This document shows, piece after piece, positions 32,280 through 40,144 of a stretch of 64,000 bases of DNA. The stretch comes from Sandarakinorhabdus glacialis. GTDB taxonomy: Bacteria; Pseudomonadota; Alphaproteobacteria; Sphingomonadales; Sphingomonadaceae. The stretch spans positions 62,001 to 126,000 of the forward strand of contig NZ_BMJM01000008.1 of NCBI RefSeq assembly GCF_014643455.1. The letters run 5' to 3'. Within the stretch, counting starts at the first letter, position 1, and each line of letters starts with the position of its first letter. The notes beneath the pieces are model-generated. The model saw only the letters and a list, made by a program, of their open reading frames with translations. It was not told the DNA's origin and did no database searches. The position numbers and the translations under genes are program-made.

Positions 32280-32699
32280 TCAGCCAATCCTGACCTCAGC
32301 CACAGCTGCATTCCGCGTCCCCGCCGGCGCATCCATCAACTCGCGCACAAACGCCCCCTTGTTGACCGTCGGCGTCTTGGTATCCCCGGCATTCGACCGG
32401 ATCGAAGGATCATTCGCCCCAGCCCCAGCTTTATCAAGCAGCTGCTGCTCGGCTGGCGACTTCGGCGGCACCTTCACGCCCGGCCCGAACAACGCTTCCA
32501 TCGCCGAGCTCTGCGAATCCTGCCCGATCGCCCGCGGCGCACCCGGCTTGGGCGGCGTCAGCGCAAAATCCTGCGGCACCACCAGCGGCGCGCTGCGCCC
32601 GATGGCGAGTTCGTCGGGCCCCTTGCGATCGGTCATGCTGGTCTTGCCGCACGCCGCCAATGCCATCGCGGCGCCGCAAATGATGAGAAGATTACGCAT
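32280..32699 (-). CDS. DUF3035 (BamF-like) lipoprotein
   Basis: The 139-residue protein starts MRNLLIICGAAMALAACGK, a lipoprotein signal with lipobox LAAC and Cys near residue 17. The mature part contains DELAIGRSAPLVVPQDFALTPP, the hallmark of the DUF3035 family; this family has been named BamF in alphaproteobacteria for its link with the beta-barrel assembly complex, but I cannot verify that role here. Its start overlaps the end of lspA by eight bases, so it is translationally coupled to the peptidase that would process it. Confidence 0.87.
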   Translation of the reverse strand: MRNLLIICGAAMALAACGKTSMTDRKGPDELAIGRSAPLVVPQDFALTPPKPGAPRAIGQDSQSSAMEALFGPGVKVPPKSPAEQQLLDKAGAGANDPSIRSNAGDTKTPTVNKGAFVRELMDAPAGTRNAAVAEVRIG

Positions 32700-33168
32700 G
32701 ACCCATTCCTTTCGGCGCCGTCAGCGCCCTCACCAGCAACAATAGCACACCTGCGGTGATCGCCGCATCTGCAACATTGAACACCCAGAAACTCCGCTCC
32801 CCCCAGAAGAAGTGCAGGAAATCCACGACATAACCGAACCGCACCCGGTCGACGATATTGCCCAGCGCGCCGCCCAGCACCAACCCGAGCGCCAGCACAT
32901 CCGGGCGTTGTTTCTCGCGCACGATCCACACCGCCACCGCGCCGGCGATCGCCGCCGTCACCGCCACCAGCAGCCACCGCCCAAGGTCCGAATTGGCGCG
33001 AAACAGCCCCATCGAAACGCCGACATTGCCAACGAACGTCAGCCGAAAGAACGGCAACACCTCGACAGAGCCCCGCTCGGGCAACAGCACGACACGCAGG
33101 ATCCAGTATTTGCTCAGCTGGTCGAGAAGAAATACGAGCGCCGCCACGCCAAATCCGAAAGCCTTCAC
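32692..33168 (-). CDS. lspA: Lipoprotein signal peptidase (signal peptidase II)
   Basis: This inner-membrane aspartyl protease removes signal peptides from prolipoproteins. It has four hydrophobic segments in 158 residues. The two catalytic aspartates are in GGALGNIVDRVRFGYVVDFL (near 108) and FNVADAAI (near 135). The GNVGVSMGL segment near 48 is the conserved substrate-contact loop. It follows ileS in the classic ribF-ileS-lspA order and overlaps the DUF3035 lipoprotein gene downstream. Confidence 0.95.
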   Translation of the reverse strand: MKAFGFGVAALVFLLDQLSKYWILRVVLLPERGSVEVLPFFRLTFVGNVGVSMGLFRANSDLGRWLLVAVTAAIAGAVAVWIVREKQRPDVLALGLVLGGALGNIVDRVRFGYVVDFLHFFWGERSFWVFNVADAAITAGVLLLLVRALTAPKGMGHA

Positions 33169-33172
33169 TGAA

Positions 33173-33215
33173 CCCCTCTCCCCCTCGGGGAGAGGGAGGG
33201 GCCCGCGCGCTTCTT
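33173..33215. repeat. Dispersed repeat related to family E
   Basis: CCCTCTCCCCCTCGGGGAGAGGGAGGGG forms a hairpin in the 72-base gap between ileS and lspA. It is a diverged or truncated relative of the elements at 36188 and 58569. Confidence 0.65.
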
Positions 33216-33240
33216 CAGCGTGTAGGATGGTAAGGATACT

Positions 33241-36150
33241 TCAACCATTAACAACACTCGCACACCGCCCACAAAGCCCGGTCTCCACCACAACGTCCGG
33301 CAAATGCCGCCAGCACCGCGCGCATTTCTCATCGCCCACCGGCCCGACACTCACCCCGACGCTGCCAGACTTCCGCACCGTCACTCGTCCGACGATCAGC
33401 ATCTCGGCCAGATCCGCAGTCGACAGTTCGACAAACAGATCCTCGTCGGCGACCTCGATATCGACCCCCGCTTCGAGGAAACTTCCAATCGTCTTGTCCC
33501 GTCGCAGCGCCTCGAGCCGCAGATACACATCGTCGCGCACCACCCGCAGCCGCGCGATCCGCCCGGCCAGCGCCTCGTCGCGCCACCCGGCCTCCACCGC
33601 CGGCCATTCAAGCAAATGCACCGACCCGCCTTCCGGAAACCGCGTCCCCCAGACCTCCTCGCCGGTAAACACCAGTACCGGCGCCAACCACCGCGTCAAC
33701 ACATGGAACAGCGTATCGAGCACCGTCCGATACGCCCGCCGCTTGGCATCCCCCGCCGCATCGCAATACAGCGAATCCTTCCTCACATCGAACACGAACG
33801 CCGACAGATCATTGTTCACGAACGTCGAGATCGCCGTCACATACCCCGAAAAATCGAAATCCCCGACGCGCGCCCGCAGTTCGACATCCAATTCCGCCAA
33901 CCGATGCAAAACCCAGCGCTCCAGCTCAGGCATCTCCGCCGCCGCCACCCGCTCGGCCTCGTCAAACCCATCCAATGCCCCCAGCAAATATCGGAACGTA
34001 TTCCGCAACTTGCGATACTGGTCCGCCACGCCTTTCAGGATCTCATCACCGATCCGGTGGTCCTCGGTCGTATCGCTCGTCGCCGTCCACAACCGCACGA
34101 TATCGGCGCCATAATCCTTCATCAGGATCGCCGGATCGGTCGTATTGCCCAATGATTTCGACTGTTTGAACCCCTTGGCATCGAGCGTCATGCCATGCGT
34201 CAGCACCGCCTTGTAAGGCGCCCGCCCCCGCGTCCCGCAACTCTCGAGCAACGACGACTGGAACCACCCCCGATGCTGGTCCGACCCTTCGAGGTACAAA
34301 TCCGCCGGCCAGCTCAAATCCGGCCACCGCCCACTCTCGAGCACGAACGCATGCGTACACCCACTGTCGAACCAAACATCGAGAATATCGGTAACCCGCT
34401 CATAATCCGCAGCATTATAGTCATTGCCGAGCAGCCCCTGCGCCGCTTCCTCGGTCCAGGCATCGACCCCGCGCTCGGCCACCGCCGCCACGATCCGCGC
34501 ATTCACCGCCGCATCGTTCAAATAAGCGCCGCTTTTCCGATCGACAAACAACGTGATCGGCACCCCCCACGCCCGCTGGCGCGAGATCACCCAATCCGGC
34601 CGCCCGGCAACCATCGACCCCAACCGGTTACGCCCCTTCTCCGGAATAAACCGCGTGTCCGCAATCGCCGCCACCGCCGTCTCGCGCAGCGTCAGCCCCT
34701 CCCGCATCGGCGAGTCCTCGGCATCGTTGACCGCGCCGCCCTCGCTCTCCCAGCGTTGCTCGGCAATCGATCGCGCATCCATCGGAATGAACCACTGCGG
34801 CGTGCAGCGAAAAATCACCTTCTTCTTCGACCGCCAGCTATGCGGATAACTATGCGCATACGGCGACGCCGCCAGCAGCGCCCCCGCATCCCGCAACGCC
34901 GAGCAAATCGCGCCCTGAGGGTTGTTCAACTTGTCGCTGATGACATTGCCCATGCCCAACAACCATAGCCAATCCGGCCGATCGGTCCGATACGTGCCAT
35001 CCCCCTCGACCGCAAAAACCGGCTCGATCCCATGCGCCTTGCACAGGATGAAATCATCCTCGCCGTGATCCGGCGCCATATGCACCAACCCCGTCCCCGC
35101 ATCGGTGGTAACGAAATCCCCAGCCAGAAACGGCCGCGGCCGGGCAAAGAACCCGCCCAGATGATGCAGCGGATGCCGCGCCACAGTCGCGGCCAATTCG
35201 GCGCCCAAGCCGCGCCAGATCACCCCCCCCTCGTCATCCCGGCGAAGGCCGGGATCCAGCGTCGCCGCGAGCTCCGCCCCACCGGTCGCATCACCCACGA
35301 CGCCGAACCGCGAAAACGCCGCAGCCTGCAACGCCGCCGCCACGAGCACCCGCTGCTCGCCAAACGCGATCAACACATATTCAATCTCCGGCCCATAAGC
35401 CAAAGCCTGGTTCACCGGGATTGTCCACGGCGTCGTCGTCCAGATCACCGCCACCGCGCCAACCAGCGCCGCCACCGACGAAGCCACAATCTCGAACCCG
35501 ACATCGATCTGCGTCGAGACAATATCCGCATATTCAACCTCGGCCTCAGCCAGAGCCGTCTTCTCCACCGGCGACCACATCACCGGCTTCGCCCCGCGAT
35601 AAAGCTGCCCCGAAGCCGCAAACTTCAGCAACTCGGTAACAATCACCGCCTCCGAAGAGAAATCCATCGTCAGATACGGCTTGTCCCATTCGCCGCCGAT
35701 GCCCAGCCGCTTGAACTGCTCGCGCTGCACATCGACCCACTTCTGCGCATAGGCCCGGCATTCCGCCCGAAATTCCGCAACCGGCACTTCGTCCTTGTTG
35801 CGCTTGTGCTTCCTGTATTCCTCCTCGACCTTCCACTCGATCGGCAGGCCATGGCAGTCCCAACCCGGCACAAACGGCACATCCTTGCCCAGCAGGCTCT
35901 GCGTCCGAATGACCAGGTCTTTCAACGTCTTCTGCATCGCATGGCCGATATGAATATCGCCGTTCGCATAGGGCGGCCCATCATGCAGGATGAACTTCTC
36001 GCGGCCCCGACGCGCCGCGCGCAGCTGCCCATAGGCATCGTCCGCCTGCCACTTCGCCAGGATGCGCGGCTCCTTCTCGGGCAGCCCCGCCTTCATGGGA
36101 AAATTCGTCCTCGGCAAAAAGACGGTCGCGCGATAATCTGGAAGGGTCAT
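33241..36150 (-). CDS. ileS: Isoleucyl-tRNA synthetase
   Basis: This class Ia synthetase charges tRNA-Ile and edits valine. The 969 residues contain the HIGH-type motif (PPYANGDIHIGHAM, near residue 60), the CP1 editing domain (TTDAGTGLVHMAPDHGEDD near 345), the WFDSG and YLEGSDQHRGWF segments, the KMSKS-type loop present as KQSKS (FKQSKSLGNT), the anticodon-binding domain, and a C-terminal zinc finger with two CxxC pairs (CARC, CGRC). An insertion at about residues 298-309 (LDPGLRRDDEGG) is encoded by a dispersed palindrome, flanked by two GAELAAT peptides. ATG 36150 is preferred to TTG 36156. It lies between ribF and lspA as in many bacteria. Confidence 0.95.
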   Translation of the reverse strand: MTLPDYRATVFLPRTNFPMKAGLPEKEPRILAKWQADDAYGQLRAARRGREKFILHDGPPYANGDIHIGHAMQKTLKDLVIRTQSLLGKDVPFVPGWDCHGLPIEWKVEEEYRKHKRNKDEVPVAEFRAECRAYAQKWVDVQREQFKRLGIGGEWDKPYLTMDFSSEAVIVTELLKFAASGQLYRGAKPVMWSPVEKTALAEAEVEYADIVSTQIDVGFEIVASSVAALVGAVAVIWTTTPWTIPVNQALAYGPEIEYVLIAFGEQRVLVAAALQAAAFSRFGVVGDATGGAELAATLDPGLRRDDEGGVIWRGLGAELAATVARHPLHHLGGFFARPRPFLAGDFVTTDAGTGLVHMAPDHGEDDFILCKAHGIEPVFAVEGDGTYRTDRPDWLWLLGMGNVISDKLNNPQGAICSALRDAGALLAASPYAHSYPHSWRSKKKVIFRCTPQWFIPMDARSIAEQRWESEGGAVNDAEDSPMREGLTLRETAVAAIADTRFIPEKGRNRLGSMVAGRPDWVISRQRAWGVPITLFVDRKSGAYLNDAAVNARIVAAVAERGVDAWTEEAAQGLLGNDYNAADYERVTDILDVWFDSGCTHAFVLESGRWPDLSWPADLYLEGSDQHRGWFQSSLLESCGTRGRAPYKAVLTHGMTLDAKGFKQSKSLGNTTDPAILMKDYGADIVRLWTATSDTTEDHRIGDEILKGVADQYRKLRNTFRYLLGALDGFDEAERVAAAEMPELERWVLHRLAELDVELRARVGDFDFSGYVTAISTFVNNDLSAFVFDVRKDSLYCDAAGDAKRRAYRTVLDTLFHVLTRWLAPVLVFTGEEVWGTRFPEGGSVHLLEWPAVEAGWRDEALAGRIARLRVVRDDVYLRLEALRRDKTIGSFLEAGVDIEVADEDLFVELSTADLAEMLIVGRVTVRKSGSVGVSVGPVGDEKCARCWRHLPDVVVETGLCGRCASVVNG
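35231..35260. repeat. Dispersed palindrome (family B-like) inserted in frame in ileS
   Basis: TCGTCATCCCGGCGAAGGCC followed by GGGATCCAGC is the same type of element found between genes at 23552, 40047, 57962 and 60558, with ATC/GAT in place of ACC/GGG in the arms. Read on the minus strand it encodes LDPGLRRDDE within IleS without breaking the frame. Confidence 0.85.
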
Positions 36151-36187
36151 GGTCAACGCCGTCTAAAGGTTAGCGCCCTAGTTTTCT

Positions 36188-36246
36188 ACCCCTCTCCCGC
36201 TTGCGGGAGAGGCGAGAGACGGCGCAGCCGGCCCGGGTGAGGGTGT
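36188..36246. repeat. Dispersed palindrome, family E
   Basis: CCCTCTCCCGCTTGCGGGAGAGG forms a perfect hairpin, followed by CGAGAGACGGCGCAGCCGGC and a G-rich tail. It fills the gap between ribF and ileS. A close relative is at 58569-58630. Confidence 0.78.
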
Positions 36247-36251
36247 TCTTG

Positions 36252-37178
36252 CTACCCCGCCAAAACCCCCCGAGCCATCTCCCCATCCGCCGCAATCTGC
36301 GCCTTCAGCGCCTCCAACCCATCCAGCTTCATCTCAGGCCGCAAATAAGCCACCAACTCCACATCCAGAACCTTGCCATAAAGGTCCCCCGACCAATCCA
36401 GCAACCACGTCTCCAGCAACTCCACTACGGGCGTAATCATCGGCCGAATCCCCAAATTCGCCACCCCCTTCACCCGCTTGCCCCCCGGCAACACCACCCA
36501 AACCGCATAAACCCCGTAAGCCGGCCGCTGATAATCCCCCAACCGCATGTTCGCCGTCGGAAACCCGAGCGTCCGCCCCAGCTTCGCCCCATGCTCGACC
36601 ACCCCGCGCACCGTGAACGGGCGCGTCAGCAACCCCGCCGCCCCCACCGGATCCCCCGCGCGCAGCAAAGCCCGCACCCGCGACGACGAGATCACCCCCT
36701 CGCCATCGACCACCGGCGCCACCACTTCCGCCGAAAACCCATGCACCGCGCCCAGCTCGGCCATCTGCTCGGTCGTCCCGCTACGCCCGCGCCCAAAGGT
36801 AAAGTCCCCTCCGGTCACCACGCCCGAAACGCCCAGCCGCCGCACCAGCCACTGCACGACGAATTCCTCCGCCGACAGCGCCGCCAGTTCGCGCGTGAAC
36901 GGCACCATCACCACCGCATCCACGCCGAAATCGGCAAACAAATCCATCCGCTGCGGCACCGTCGTCAACGCAAACGGCGACAATTCGGGCTTGAACACCC
37001 GCGCCGGATGCGGGTCGAAACTCGCCACCAAGGCCGGCACCTCACGCGCGCGCGCCAATGCCAGCGCCCGGCCGACAACCGCCTGGTGCCCGGCATGAAA
37101 GCCATCAAAATTGCCCAGCGCGGCCACACCGCCCCGCGCCATTTGCGGCACGGCCGCTCCGCCTGTTACTCGATCCAT
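36252..37178 (-). CDS. ribF: Bifunctional riboflavin kinase / FAD synthetase
   Basis: It makes FMN and then FAD from riboflavin with ATP. The N-terminal adenylyltransferase domain has ALGNFDGFHAGHQ near residue 20 (nucleotidyltransferase HxGH), SFDPHPARVFKPE near 52, and GDFTFGRGRSGT near 122. ISSSRVRALLRAGD near 160 ends that domain. The riboflavin-kinase domain has GRTLGFPTANM near 200, a PAYGVYAVWV strand, and ANLGIRPMI. The length of 308 residues is normal. ATG 37178 is used; the open frame upstream is not needed. It is upstream of ileS and eight bases after the dipeptidase gene. Confidence 0.94.
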   Translation of the reverse strand: MDRVTGGAAVPQMARGGVAALGNFDGFHAGHQAVVGRALALARAREVPALVASFDPHPARVFKPELSPFALTTVPQRMDLFADFGVDAVVMVPFTRELAALSAEEFVVQWLVRRLGVSGVVTGGDFTFGRGRSGTTEQMAELGAVHGFSAEVVAPVVDGEGVISSSRVRALLRAGDPVGAAGLLTRPFTVRGVVEHGAKLGRTLGFPTANMRLGDYQRPAYGVYAVWVVLPGGKRVKGVANLGIRPMITPVVELLETWLLDWSGDLYGKVLDVELVAYLRPEMKLDGLEALKAQIAADGEMARGVLAG

Positions 37179-37186
37179 GATTTCGC

Positions 37187-38398
37187 TTAGCCTTGCAGCC
37201 CCGACCCGCCAAGCGGTTTGGCCGCCATCCCCGCCCCAAGCAGCCGCACCGCATTGCCGCCCATCGCCTTGGCGATGTCGCCCGGCGCCATGCCCGCCGC
37301 GACCAGCGCGCTCGTCACCGCATCGATATGCGCCGCATCGAACCCCGTCGTCACCGCCCCGTCGAAGTCCGATCCCAGCCCGACATGGTCCACACCCGCC
37401 ACCGCCACCGCGTGCAAAATCGCCTTCGCCGTCGCCGCCGGAGTCGCCGCACAAACCGCCGCATCCCAGTACCCGATGCCGATCATCCCGCCATTCGCCG
37501 CCAGCGCCCGCAACTGGTCGTCGGTCAAATTGCGCGGCGTATCGCACGTGCCCTTCACCCCGCCATGACTGACCACCACCGGCCGCGTCGCCATCGCCAG
37601 CACATCGGCAAACGTCGCCGCACTCGCATGCGCCAGATCGACGATCATCCCTCGCGACTCCATCGCCAGCACGACTTCACGCCCGAGCGGCGTCAACCCG
37701 CCCTTTTTCACACCATGCATCGAGCCACCGACATCATTGTCGAAGAAATGCGCCAGCCCGATCATCCGGAACCCGGCATCGTACAGCCGCGCCAGGTTGC
37801 CGACGTCGCCTTCGAGGTTCTGTGCCCCCTCGACCGAAAGCATCGCCCCGGTCACCTTCCTGCCCGCCGCCCGATCGGCCAGCAAAACCTGCAAATCCCC
37901 ACCCGACCGAATGATCCGCAACCGCCCATCCGATGCCTTTTCCGCCGCCAGCAGCTTCTCCGCATGATACAGCGACCGCTCGAGCAAAGACCCCCACGTC
38001 CCCACCGGCTGCAACTGCGCCACCGTCAACGCGGTAATATTGTCGGTATCCCCCGAATTGCTCTCGTAATTCTGCCCCTTGGGCGTCTTCGTCACACTCG
38101 AGAATATCTGCAGCGCGACATTGCCCGCTTCCAGCCGCGGCAAATCCACCTGCCCGACACTCGAAGCCTCATCGAGATGCCGCTTCCACAACAGCGTATC
38201 GGCATGAAGATCAACGATGACCAGCTGCTTGTGGAGCGCCTTCGCCGCATCCGAGACCGGCCACACGCCGCTCCCCTCGATCCTGTTCATCGACTGCTCG
38301 ACGAACCGCGGCGCAAACACGAAAAACGCCCCCGGCACCAGGATCAGCAGCACCGCCACCGGCACCACCACCCGCTTCATCGCCCGGCTCATCGGCAT
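37187..38398 (-). CDS. Membrane dipeptidase, peptidase family M19
   Basis: This zinc dipeptidase of the renal-dipeptidase type is 403 residues long, anchored or exported by an N-terminal hydrophobic segment (VVVPVAVLLILVPGAFFVF, about residues 11-29). Metal ligands are visible in IVDLHADTLLW near 62 (HxD), a Glu in AMLSVEGAQNLEGD near 188, and His residues in LAHFFDNDVGGSMHG near 213 and VVSHGGVKGTC near 272, with GLGSDFDGA near 345. M19 enzymes cut dipeptides, including D-amino-acid dipeptides. The start is ATG 38398 with AAAGGA seven bases upstream. It lies between folA and ribF, so co-transcription is possible. Confidence 0.9.
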   Translation of the reverse strand: MPMSRAMKRVVVPVAVLLILVPGAFFVFAPRFVEQSMNRIEGSGVWPVSDAAKALHKQLVIVDLHADTLLWKRHLDEASSVGQVDLPRLEAGNVALQIFSSVTKTPKGQNYESNSGDTDNITALTVAQLQPVGTWGSLLERSLYHAEKLLAAEKASDGRLRIIRSGGDLQVLLADRAAGRKVTGAMLSVEGAQNLEGDVGNLARLYDAGFRMIGLAHFFDNDVGGSMHGVKKGGLTPLGREVVLAMESRGMIVDLAHASAATFADVLAMATRPVVVSHGGVKGTCDTPRNLTDDQLRALAANGGMIGIGYWDAAVCAATPAATAKAILHAVAVAGVDHVGLGSDFDGAVTTGFDAAHIDAVTSALVAAGMAPGDIAKAMGGNAVRLLGAGMAAKPLGGSGLQG

Positions 38399-38410
38399 CA
38401 AAAAATCCTT

Positions 38411-38480
38411 TCCCTCCCCCTAGAGGGGGGAGGCGAGAGACGCGTCTTCGCGGCCCGGGTGGGGGTGTCCCTCTCCCCGA
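38411..38480. repeat. Dispersed repeat, family C
   Basis: CCCCTAGAGGGGGGAGGCGA followed by GAGACGCGTCTTCGCGGCCC and GGGTGGGGGTGTCC fills the gap between folA and the dipeptidase gene. The copies at 42765-42830 and 56978-57041 are almost identical. Confidence 0.82.
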
Positions 38481-38488
38481 ACAAGCCC

Positions 38489-38986
38489 CTATCGCCTCAC
38501 CAACGTAACAAAAGCAAACCCCGGCCGTCCCGCGCTCGCCGCATGCGCCTCCCGCGCCACCTCCCGCCACCGGCTTTCCGAAAACGCCGGCAGCACAACG
38601 TCCCCCTCGAAATCCGCATCCACCTCGGTCAGCTCGATCCGCGTCGCACCCGGCAGCGCCTCGGCATAAACCTGCGCCCCGCCGATCACCATGATCCCAT
38701 CCGCCCGCGCCCGCGGATCGAGCCCCGCCGCCGCCACCGCCTCGGCAAGGTTCGCCGCAACCGTCACCCCGTCGGCCCGCCACCCGGCATCGCGCGTCAA
38801 CACGATATTCTGCCGCCCGGGCAACGGTTTCCCGATCGATTCGAAGGTCTTGCGTCCCATGATTACGGGCTTGCCGACGGTCATCCGCTTGAACCGCCGC
38901 AGGTCCTCCGGCAAATGCCACGGCATCGCGCCATCCTTGCCGATCACCCCATTGCGCGCCCGCGCCACCACCAGCACCAATTCCAC
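38489..38986 (-). CDS. folA: Dihydrofolate reductase
   Basis: It reduces dihydrofolate to tetrahydrofolate with NADPH and works with thyA just upstream. The 165 residues have the family order: LVVARARNGVIGKDGAMPWHLPEDLRRF (Met20-type loop with the catalytic acidic residue), VGKPVIMGRKTFESIGKPLPGR (cofactor site), IMVIGGAQVYAEALP, and a C-terminal strand ending FVTLVRR. The start is GTG 38986, chosen because GCGGAGA lies seven bases upstream; the open frame continues 21 codons further without a good start. Confidence 0.94.
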   Translation of the reverse strand: MELVLVVARARNGVIGKDGAMPWHLPEDLRRFKRMTVGKPVIMGRKTFESIGKPLPGRQNIVLTRDAGWRADGVTVAANLAEAVAAAGLDPRARADGIMVIGGAQVYAEALPGATRIELTEVDADFEGDVVLPAFSESRWREVAREAHAASAGRPGFAFVTLVRR

Positions 38987-39055
38987 TATTTGTCTCCGCG
39001 CAACTGTGTTTCCCCGCTCATGCCAAGCACAGTCGAGGCACGCACCCAATCACCC

Positions 39056-39979
39056 TCAAACCGCCACCGGCGCCGCAATCGCCGGATGCGGATCATACCC
39101 CGTCACCACAAAATCCTCGATCGCGTAACCGAACATATCCTCCGGCCGCCGCACGATTTCCAGCCGCGGAAAGTCCTGCGGCGCCCGCGACAGTTGCTCG
39201 GTGACCAGGTGCTCATGGTTCAAATACAAATGACAATCCGCCCCCATCCAGGTAATTTCACCCGGCAGCAGATCGCATTGCTGCGCCAGCATCCGCAACA
39301 ACAGCGCTGCTTCGAAAATGTTGAAGGCAAATCCCAGCCCGAGGTCACACGATCGCTGATACAGAATCCCTGACAAAGTGTTTCCGCTAACGAAATATTG
39401 ATACATCATATGGCAGGGTGGCAAGGCCATCTGGTCGAGTTCGGCGACGTTCCAGCCCGTGAATATATGGCGACGACTGTAGGGGTTATTCTTCAAGCCA
39501 TGAACAAGCGCGGCGATCTGGTCGATGCCATTGGCGTCACGCGTAAATCGTCCGTCCTCGCCCTCGACATACTGCGGCCAATGCCGCCACTGCGCCCCAT
39601 AGACCGGCCCCAGATCGCCCCACTGCCCGGCGAAATCATCGTCGGCCAGTATCCGCGCCTCGAACGCCGCCCGATCGAGCCCGCTGCCGGTCTCGCTGTT
39701 GAACCGCGCCAACGGCCAGTCGGTCCAGATATGCACCCCCTGCGCCACCAGCTTGCGAATATTGCGGTCGCCGCTCAGGAACCAGATCATCTCGCGCACC
39801 GCAGTCTTCCAGAACACGCGCTTCGTCGTCAGGATCGGCACCGTCCCGTCCGACAGATCGAATTTCATCGTCTCGCCGAACAGCGCCCGCGTCCCGGTCC
39901 CGGTCCGATCGCCGCGCTCCACCCCGCCCTCCCAAACCCGGCGGACAAGATCGAGATACTGGCTTTCGGCGGTGCGCAT
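39056..39979 (-). CDS. thyA: Thymidylate synthase
   Basis: It methylates dUMP to dTMP using methylenetetrahydrofolate and releases dihydrofolate for FolA. At 307 residues it has the full ThyA fold: GDRTGTGTRALFGETMKFDL near residue 25, the catalytic LPPCHMMYQYFV with Cys near 185, QRSCDLGLGFAFNI near 205 (dUMP-phosphate Arg and Asp/Asn contacts), and HLYLNHEHLVTEQLSR near 245. The ATG is at 39979. It is the first gene of the minus-strand run thyA-folA-M19-ribF-ileS-lspA-DUF3035. A family B repeat lies just upstream. Confidence 0.96.
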   Translation of the reverse strand: MRTAESQYLDLVRRVWEGGVERGDRTGTGTRALFGETMKFDLSDGTVPILTTKRVFWKTAVREMIWFLSGDRNIRKLVAQGVHIWTDWPLARFNSETGSGLDRAAFEARILADDDFAGQWGDLGPVYGAQWRHWPQYVEGEDGRFTRDANGIDQIAALVHGLKNNPYSRRHIFTGWNVAELDQMALPPCHMMYQYFVSGNTLSGILYQRSCDLGLGFAFNIFEAALLLRMLAQQCDLLPGEITWMGADCHLYLNHEHLVTEQLSRAPQDFPRLEIVRRPEDMFGYAIEDFVVTGYDPHPAIAAPVAV

Positions 39980-40046
39980 GAACTTCTATCGCCCGGGCGC
40001 TCTCCGTCGTCACTCTTATATTCTTGGCCGTCTCCCCATTTTAGTT

Positions 40047-40080
40047 CGTCACCCCGGCGAAGGCCGGGGCCCATCTCCCG
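40047..40080. repeat. Dispersed palindrome, family B
   Basis: CGTCACCCCGGCGAAGGCCG followed by GGGCCCATCTCCCG lies in the gap between the divergent thyA and NfrB-like genes. The gap (39980-40144) holds no gene. Confidence 0.8.
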
Positions 40081-40144
40081 CCCGCCCCACCAGGCAACCA
40101 GCCTCACGCGCCCCCATCACTCCGCAAAATCTCCCTTCTGAACA

